From the NCBI GenBank assembly GCA_035772735.1, contig JASDFA010000008.1, positions 5,438,501 to 5,502,500 on the forward strand: 64,000 bases of DNA, read 5' to 3'. Within the stretch, counting starts at the first letter, position 1. Every line of letters begins with the position of its first letter. Origin of the DNA: Datura wrightii (taxonomy: Eukaryota > Streptophyta > Magnoliopsida > Solanales > Solanaceae). Below are positions 57,448-64,000 of this stretch, one piece after another. The notes beneath the pieces were generated by a model. That model was not told where the DNA came from, did not search any database, and was given only the letters and a program-made list of their open reading frames with translations. Position numbers and translations under genes: made by a program.

Positions 57448-58668
57448 TCAGTCAAAGTATTCCACTTCTTCATCAGGTGTTGCTGCCTCATCGCCCATGT
57501 CTGAGTCGCCTCCGTCGTCGTCATCGGACTCCACATCGGAGTCCTCCCGACGTGTCTCCTCGTCCGTGGGGATGTCATCGTCAGTGGGCTCTACAAAGGC
57601 TGGCCCCACTCGGCAAAGAGCCCTGGCGTTTTCGCCAAACGGGTAATCCAGCTCGAGCTGCCATAGCTCCTCCTCCGTGGTTGGTCTCCCATCGATCCTG
57701 AGCTGGAGCATTTGCATTCCAAACATCCGTGCCATGTACTGGTCGTCACGAGCATGTCGCTCGCCAAGCGTCAGCACTGGCCCGTGTGTGGTGTCGGGGG
57801 CCTTAGTTTTGGTCAAGTCAAGGGCCCTCCGCTCCAACTGCTGGATGTAGTCCAAAGCCTCTTCCTCGACGTCGAGGCCCCGGAGAAAGGTGGTGATTAG
57901 TCCACCGAACCCATACCTGTGGCCCTGGTGTAGTCGGGCTCTCTTCATGGCGGATATGATGACCGCCCCAACATTAATCTCCAGCCCTTTCATCAGGGCA
58001 TACACCAGGCAAACACGGTCCCGGGTCACATCAGTCATGTGCACCCCCGGGATTAGGCACGAGCAGACTATCTTCAGCCATATTCTGGCCTCCCTGTTCA
58101 TTTGAGAATACGGCAGAGTCTGGTGGTAACCCCTTTCCTTATGTCTGCTCCATCTGGCTGTGGATCAAGCCCCACAAAGTGTGCGTCTGATATTGGCATA
58201 TGGTGGGGTGATGTTCAGCTGGCGGAGAACGTGGGCGTCTGTGTCCTGCGCTCCGTTGATGCCATTTAGCTGCTGGGGTTCAAGAGTGACTATCTGCCCT
58301 CTGATCTTGATTGTGTGGCTTCTGATTGCCGGGTTCCAATTAGCATAGAACTCCTGGACTAGATGTAGGTTGCACTCCTTGGGCTCCTGAAATATGAAGC
58401 TGAGCCCAGCTGCCTCGATCCTTTGAACTATGCGGGGGAACTCCTGTGCTAATGGTTCTCGTGCAATATGCTCCTCGGGGAAGTATTTGTTTTCTTTATG
58501 CTTGGCATACCACTTCTTCCCCTCATCAGTTACCCATCTAGTTCCGTATTGGCGGCGCTGGCCGCGTGGAACTGCTGGTGCAGCTGGGACTGCTGTGCCC
58601 AGTCTAAGTCTTTTCCTCCCGGTGCCTGAAGTTGATGCACCCTTACCTTTATCTTGCCTGCTTGCCAT
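57448..58668 (-). pseudogene. Element F ORF2: 'putative plant transposon protein' domain, acidic tail
   Basis: ATG 58668 (MASRQDKGKGASTSGTGRKR) to the stop at 57450-57448, 407 codons with one premature TGA at 58164-58162. E has CGA at this position, so the change is a single C to T. Otherwise the frame is continuous. Domain text: TRWVTDEGKKWYAKHKENKY, LHLVQEFYANWNPAIRSHTI, RIWLKIVCSCLIPGVHMTDV, RDRVCLVYALMKGLEINVGA. The last ~45 residues are Asp/Glu-rich, ending EVEYFD. A DNA-binding or Gag-partner role is possible; the sequence does not settle it. Confidence 0.8.
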
Positions 58669-58673
58669 TTTGT

Positions 58674-59375
58674 CTGTCAACACAAATAAACAAGCGCAAT
58701 GTCAAGCTAAATAGATCTTAGCTTCGGCTAAGGTCGGGTTAACTAAGTTTACCCCACACTTAGTCCTTAGCTACAATGATAACAATACGGAAAGAATAAC
58801 TTTATTTACACCAAAATACCAGCTATACAATTCATGCTTAGTGCGTTCACAACAAAAAATTCGACGGTATCACTTCTGTGTACTACTCAGACTTCGTACA
58901 GCTAATCCCAATCACTGCCATCGCTAGCAATTCAACCATCGCACTTAGCAACTAAAAACAACGATACAAAAACAACAACAAAAATTCTATATACATGAAC
59001 CTATACAACCAACCCAATTTGAACAATTTTCAACATTTTCCCAAAAACCCGAGAATTCGTCGTCTATTTCATTCAAACAATATTCTACAATGACTTATCT
59101 CATTCAATACATACAACCTGGCATATATTTCACAAATTTAACAAGTTACCAATTTCAATTCCAACAACCAATCCCTAGAATTGAATTTCGCAATCAAATT
59201 CGAATAATTCATGCAATCGACAAGTTCAAACGCTCATTACAACATTCCGAGCATTTATCAATCAATAAATAACTCAAATTCATGTTAAATTTTGACTTGG
59301 GGTGATTTAGTTTACCTCCCATGCTTAAATTCGAATGAAATCGACAAAAACATGAGAGATAATCAGAAAACATAC
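58674..59375 (-). other. Predicted leader intron of ORF2 (element F)
   Basis: Minus strand: GTATGT at 59375, TTGACAG ending at 58674; 702 nt against 697 in E. TAAGTGTGGGGTAAAC lies inside at about 58752. Confidence 0.5.
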
Positions 59376-59725
59376 CTCGAAGTTGAAGAACCGAAGAAAA
59401 CTTGATAATTTTTTGCTTTAGACCGTGGCAAGTTGATGGGGAAGGGAATTTTGGGTGTTTGGTCGCAGAGAAATGTAAAAATGAGGGGAAAAGGGGAGAA
59501 ATCGGGGGTTTAAAATGTAGAAAACACGCGGGTCACCCGTCAACCCGGTGTGACCCGTCACAATTTATATGGCAACGTATCACGGAGTGCATCGCGGTGC
59601 ACTGCCTCCGTGACACAGAGCCATCGCAATAGCTTACTGGAATTTTTTAAAATTCCAGATTACACCTCAACGTGTCACGGAGGGTAACGCGGAGGTCCTC
59701 CTCCGTGACACGGAGCTATCGCCCC
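59376..59725 (-). promoter_or_regulatory. Candidate internal promoter and leader exon of ORF2 (element F)
   Basis: Two 40-nt modules at 59672-59711 (perfect arms) and 59577-59616 (one arm mismatch), a GGGTCAC/GTGACCC hairpin (59530-59556), and TTTTAAA near 59510 on the minus strand; collinear with E. Confidence 0.5.
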
Positions 59726-59965
59726 AGCTCACTGTCTCTGCATTTTATTAATTTTTTCATACCTCACCTTTTCCTTCACGATTTCGTGCACATTTTTCTC
59801 CGTTTAACCTGAAAATCATCTCACTAAACAAAATTGGTTAGATTAGTAGGTTTCACCTAACTAAAATAAAAAATTACTAACTAAAACACAAAAATTTTGT
59901 ACTAAATCAAGAAAAAGAAAAAATAAAATCTATTTACACTTTACAAAATGAAAGAAAAAATTTTT

Positions 59966-60016
59966 CACGGGTTGCCTCCCGTGCAGCGCCTGGTTTACCG
60001 TCGCGGCTCGACGTCC
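59966..60016 (-). promoter_or_regulatory. Two hairpins after ORF1 around the GGCGCT motif (element F)
   Basis: CACGGG (59983-59978) and CCCGTG (59971-59966) around AGGCAA on the minus strand, preceded by CGTCG/CGACG; same as E. Confidence 0.72.
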
Positions 60017-60116
60017 TTTATGCTCAATTGTCCGCTAGGGTGATGGACGATTTCTCACGATCATTGTCCTCCCCCTAGTAGTGCTCACACCTATCCGGTG
60101 GTCTTCCCATCAACTC

Positions 60117-60971
60117 TCATGAATCATTCATTTGTTTAGCCTTACCATGATCAATTACGTTGATCACCGAGGGTTCTTCATTCACCATCGGGAGCTTGGG
60201 TGCTTTGTACACATCGAACACCTCTACCTTATCATGTGCTCGCATTGTAAGTTGACCCGCAGCTACGTCAATTAATGCTTTCCCGGTTGCCAAGAAGGGT
60301 CGTCCCAAAATAAATGGGACTTCCGCATCTGCTTCAAAATCCAGAACAATAAAATCTACCGGGAAAATTAGGGAGCCCACTTGCACTAGAACATCCTCAA
60401 CAATGCCATCCGGCCTAGCTAAGGATCGGTCTGCCAACTGCAAGATTACGGTTGTAGGTCTAGGACTCCCTAGACCCAACTTTTTAAATACCGAAGATGG
60501 CATCAGATTTATGCTCGCCCCCAAGTCACACAATCCACGAGCTCGGATACTCTGCCCAATAGTAAGCTGGATAGTAAAACTTCCAGGATCTTTTAGCTTC
60601 GTGGGCAGTCTATTTTGGATCCGGGAAGTGCACTCCTCCGTCAAAGCTACCGTGGCATACTCAGTCAAATGACTTTTGTTGGCCACGATGTCTTTAATGT
60701 ATTTAGCATATTTAGGCACTCCCTGCAAGACATCAACAAGAGGTAAGTTAACATGTACCTGTTTAAGGACCTCCATGAATTTCCTGAAACACGCCTCCTC
60801 CTTGTGTTTCTTGAGTCGTTGAGGGAACGGGGGTGGAGGTCTTTCTGATTCAGCTTCTTTGGTCTTCCCCCTTTCCGCACTTTGCTCCCCCTCAACTTCT
60901 GCTGCTCCTGACTTTTGAGGTGGTCTCTCTGGTTCCACCTCCTTCAGCTGCAAACCACTCCTTGTGGTCAC
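60117..60971 (-). pseudogene. pro: Element F ORF1, gag end and protease
   Basis: Continuous 284-codon frame: a Pro/Glu/Arg-rich gag tail, FMEVLKQVHVNLPLVDVLQG, YATVALTEECTSRIQNRLP, then CDLGASINLMPSSVFKKLGL (active site, about 60530-60470), QVGSLIFPVDFIVLDFEADA and VPFILGRPFLATGKALIDVA. It ends early at a TGA (60119-60117) where E has CGA and continues for 38 more residues. The protease core itself is undamaged here, unlike in E. Confidence 0.87.
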
Positions 60972-62395
60972 TGAATTTACCTGCTTCGGATTCGAATCCG
61001 TGTCGCTAGGCAGTCCTCCTCTGGGCCTTGTGTTTGGGCACTAGCAAATTGCCCAAATTGATACTCAAGAGCCTTGGTCGCTAACTGATTATTTTTTACT
61101 TCGGCTGCCAATTTAACATAGTCAGCCTGCAATTGCGCTTGGTTAGAGATCATGGTCTTGAACATTTCCTCAATGCTAGGTGATGGTGGTGGAGGAGGGG
61201 CATTGTGATTTCTCAATTGAGATTGGTAGTTCTGTTGCCCTCCTTGATTTCTTTGCATACCCTGACCCGAACTTTAGCCTTGTTGGTTGTTGCTACCCCA
61301 TGAAAAATTTGGATGGTTCCTCCAATTTGAATTGTAGCCACTACCATACTGCTGCTGATTTCTTTGTGCATTGCCCACAAAGTTAACCGAATCTGGGTTT
61401 TCTCCACAGCACTCAGCTGAGTGCTCACTGCTTCCACACACTTCACACCACATTTTATGGACCGCATTGTCTGAAGCTGAAGGCTGGTTCAAAGTCATGT
61501 TGCTGAAGTGGTTGTTCAACTGATTCTGCAAGGCAGCTATCTGTGCAGCGATAGCTGTAAATCCATCCACTTCAAGAACTCCTGCTGCTTTCCTTGCTCC
61601 ACCTCGTGATGAATCAGCATTCCATTCTGGATTGCCCTGTGAAATCCGGTTTAGCAAAGTGTACAGCTCCTCATAAGTCTTTTCCAGCGCTTGCCCTCCA
61701 GCTGCTGAATCTAGCAAAATTTTAGTATGGGGTTCCAAACCCTCAATAAATGTGTGCACCAACACCTCAGTGGACTGATGATGATGAGGACAGTCCCGCA
61801 ACATGGATTTAAATCTTTCCCAGGCTTGATACAAATTTTCTCCCTCCCTCTGTTTGAAACTTAGAATTTCACTTCTAAGTCTGGCTGTTTTAACAGAGGG
61901 AAAAAATCTTATCAAGAACTTCCGTGCTAGATCATCCCATGTTGAAATAGAATTTGGTGGCTCAGCTTTGAACCACCTCTTGGCTTCACCAAGTAATGAG
62001 AACGGAAATAATGTAAGCCGAACATAATCAGGTGACACTCCAGCGGGTATATAAGTGTCACTTATCTCCAAAAAGTTTTGGAGATGTTGTTGTGGGTCTT
62101 CATGAGGGAGACCGGTAAATTCCCCGCTTGTGTTCAACAGTTGCACCATATTTAGCTTGAGTTCAAATCTCCCTCCAGGCTCTGGTTTTCGGATACTGGA
62201 TGTTACATTGTTGGCATGTGGGATTGCCACCTCGCGAACCGGCCTTGCTGCTGCTTCTTCGGGCACTAACACTGCCCTTACAACCGGTGGATTTTGTTGC
62301 TCCATAATAGTCTGTCTGAGCAACTGCAGCTTTCTCTGTAGAGCTTCTCTCCGTCTACTATGAAATATACGTTCAGGCTCTATATACGATTCCAC
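60972..62395 (-). pseudogene. gag: Element F ORF1, gag
   Basis: Minus strand from GTG 62395 (ESYIEPERIFHSRRREALQR). Gag domain LTLFPFSLLGEAKRWF, WDDLARKFLIRFFP and HTFIEGLEPHTK; knuckle-like CEVCGSSEHSAECCG; stop TAA at 61276-61274 where E has CAG. The text continues in frame (61258-60977) with PPPPPSPSIEEMFKTMISNQ until a frameshift near 61030. As in E, no ATG precedes the conserved N-terminus, and the E Met codon at residue 23 is a Leu (CTG) here. Confidence 0.85.
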
Positions 62396-62533
62396 CAGCT
62401 CTTTGTCTCTTGCCAGTGTTCACAGAAATCAAGTCTGCAAAATACAGGCTAAGACCAAGTTGTCAACACTTAGGAAAATAAAATAAAAATACAGTAAATT
62501 TACACTTAATACAATTTCACCAATTGCCTAGTC

Positions 62534-62551
62534 TCCCTGTCAACGGCGCCA
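62534..62551 (-). other. Primer-binding site of element F
   Basis: Minus strand TGGCGCCGTTGACAGGGA, a tRNA-Asp-type site six bases from the LTR. Confidence 0.88.
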
Positions 62552-62557
62552 AAAACT

Positions 62558-63970
62558 TGTCTGGTGCTTTGGTTGGGGTTAAAAACCGACACGCAAGTGC
62601 ACGTGGTCAAACAAGTAGTAAGTAGCTTAAGTAAGCCAAGTATCGATCCAAGGAGACTCTGGATAAGTAAAAATTGCTTAAGTATACTATATTCTATCTC
62701 ACTTCTAAATATGCTGACAACAACGTAATAATTTGTTTTATAATTCCTATACTAAAACTATTAACAATTATTTACTTTGAATTTAAACTATGGATATGAG
62801 CATGCCAAGGTTAAGAACATGTAATGAACTGTGTATCATCATACATTGGTTAATCTTCTCTTCTAGTTGCTAGCCAAGAACATGAGCCTAGAGATTAAAA
62901 CTCTCGTATTTAATCTCACTTAAGAATCATAAACCATCCGTCTACATTTATGTGATCAAATGCAATTCATGACCTAGCAATACAATTCCGGTTCCAAAAT
63001 TGACTAATACGGCTTTCAAGTATATTTCTATAAGGAAAGCACATCAAAACTCAATTTTCCCAAATCAAGTTAAGAACAATACCCTATTAATTCACAACTT
63101 TCCAATTTCGTGCTCTCCCGAGTGAAATCAGACTTTTTAGATGTACATTAATGTCGGCCACACACCAATGCAGTAGAAACAAGAATTAATAGAACAACAT
63201 GGAAGAAGAATATGAAAACCCATATAATTCAATAATCAATATTCATCACAAATGTTCATAACCTCAGCAAGGAAGGGAATTAGCCACTCATTTGTGGATT
63301 AATCATCCTAAAACAAGTGTTAATCATACAAACAATTGAGTGAAAGAAGGAAGAAGGAGAGAAAAAACCCTGAACTTTTCGTCCCTCAACTGCCTGTAAC
63401 CCACGTCCTTGCTCCACCAAGTCTGAATTATGAAAAATAAGCCTAAGTGTTCTATTTATACTAATGGGAATTTTTCCCGGAATAACAAGCAATGTGTCAC
63501 GGAGTGCATCGCGGAGCACTGCCTCCGTGACACGGCGTGGACGCGGACCCTCACTGTAAATTTGGGGTCCGGGTATATAGCATCAACGTGGCACGGCATG
63601 CAACGCGGAGGCTTGCCTCCGTGCCACGGAGCTGTCGCGAGGCTCCACTGGAATTTGACTAATTTTTCACCCTCCAGGCAGAATGCCTCCACGATGGCAG
63701 CATGACACGGCTCCATCGCGGAGCCCCTTTATATTGTGCAGTCCAATGCCTTTTCCGTGCTCGATTCCAAGTCCAACTCCGATATTGTTCCAACATGCAT
63801 TTTAGCTCCTCAAAATCACATTTTACCTACAAAACAATGCTAATCATGTTTGTTAGTATAAATTCACATTTTATTACCAATTACATGAAAATGTATACAC
63901 ATTGCACGATAAACAAGGCGAAAATGATACGTTTGGGTATCACTTGGGCATATAAATCTGCCCAAGATCA
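62558..63970 (-). repeat. 5' LTR of element F
   Basis: Minus strand TGATCTTGGGCAG...CACCAGACA, 1413 bp. 40-nt module at 63494-63533, TATA box (CTATTTATA on plus) at 63452-63460. Near-identical to 54117-55529. Confidence 0.93.
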
Positions 63971-64000
63971 GACATCATCAAGGTACACCACCTCGATTCC
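63971..64000 (-). other. Right target-site duplication of F and start of flanking element
   Basis: GACAT (63971-63975) followed by 25 bases. Joined across F on the minus strand, these read into a stop codon and then the post-ORF1 fragment at 54116-54018, so the host of F is probably an Athila-like ORF1 end. Confidence 0.5.

Larger units (their letters stand above)
54117..63970 (-). mobile_element. Element F: second copy of the E family, inverted
   Basis: LTRs 62558-63970 (5') and 54117-55529 (3'), both 1413 bp, with GACAT on both sides (54112-54116, 63971-63975); 9854 bp. Content and order are as in E: primer site, ORF1 gag-protease, hairpins, palindromic internal promoter region, leader intron, ORF2, internal purine tract, tail, polypurine tract. 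The LTRs are very similar to each other, so F is young. It has fewer defects than E in ORF2 and protease, but its gag carries a stop and a frameshift. Confidence 0.93.

Noticed and set aside
63976..64000. Minus-strand VVYLDD reading as a Copia RT active site
   Set aside because: Only eight residues; context (stop codon and GGCGCT hairpin across F) fits an ORF1 end better.
1..64000. CRISPR arrays, tRNA genes, bacterial operons
   Set aside because: Eukaryotic repeat DNA; no evenly spaced short repeats and no cloverleaf found by eye. The tRNA-like matches are primer-binding sites.

Overview
The window looks like heterochromatic, repeat-packed DNA of a flowering plant. Every recognisable coding stretch belongs to LTR retrotransposons; I find no host gene, tRNA, rRNA or CRISPR array. 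Long Ty3/gypsy elements with a Tekay/Del-type chromodomain and Athila-like elements primed by tRNA-Asp suggest a eudicot. A degraded stretch at about 21215-21720 resembles LTRs I associate with Solanaceae, but that assignment is weak.

Layout (letters are mine). A (1-6708, +): 3' part of a Tekay/Del-like element (gag tail, protease, RT, RNase H, integrase, chromodomain, 2.46 kb 3' LTR). A' (6709-12140, -): a related element lacking RT, whose LTR A appears to interrupt. X (12141-17194, -, probably continuing at 54018-54116 and 63976-64000): an Athila-like element with a tandem LTR-internal-LTR arrangement. B (17195-54017, +): an old Tekay-like element split by two insertions, C (23079-31813, + , target-site duplication CTAAG) and D (32002-51684, +, TGTAT). 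D is itself split by E (33849-43664, +, AGCAC). F (54117-63970, -, GACAT) is a second copy of the E family in inverted orientation. The inferred order of insertion is A' > X > B > D > E, up to five levels deep.

Elements D, E and F carry no RT, RNase H or integrase. They keep gag-protease as ORF1 and a separate ORF2 of the family called 'putative plant transposon protein', with an acidic tail. ORF2 lies behind what looks like its own promoter: a palindromic module also present in the LTR upstream of TATA, then a TATA-like box, then in E and F a ~700-nt leader intron ending just before the ATG.

Small structured elements recur across the families: (1) a hairpin with an AGGA/GGGA loop directly before the polypurine tract, and again before a second, internal copy of that tract after ORF2; (2) a covarying hairpin after the GGCGCT motif downstream of ORF1; (3) a 40-nt palindromic module (11-bp arms, always an 18-nt loop) present nine times, in the LTR of chromovirus A and in the Athila-like E and F. 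These are the best candidates for undescribed biology here.
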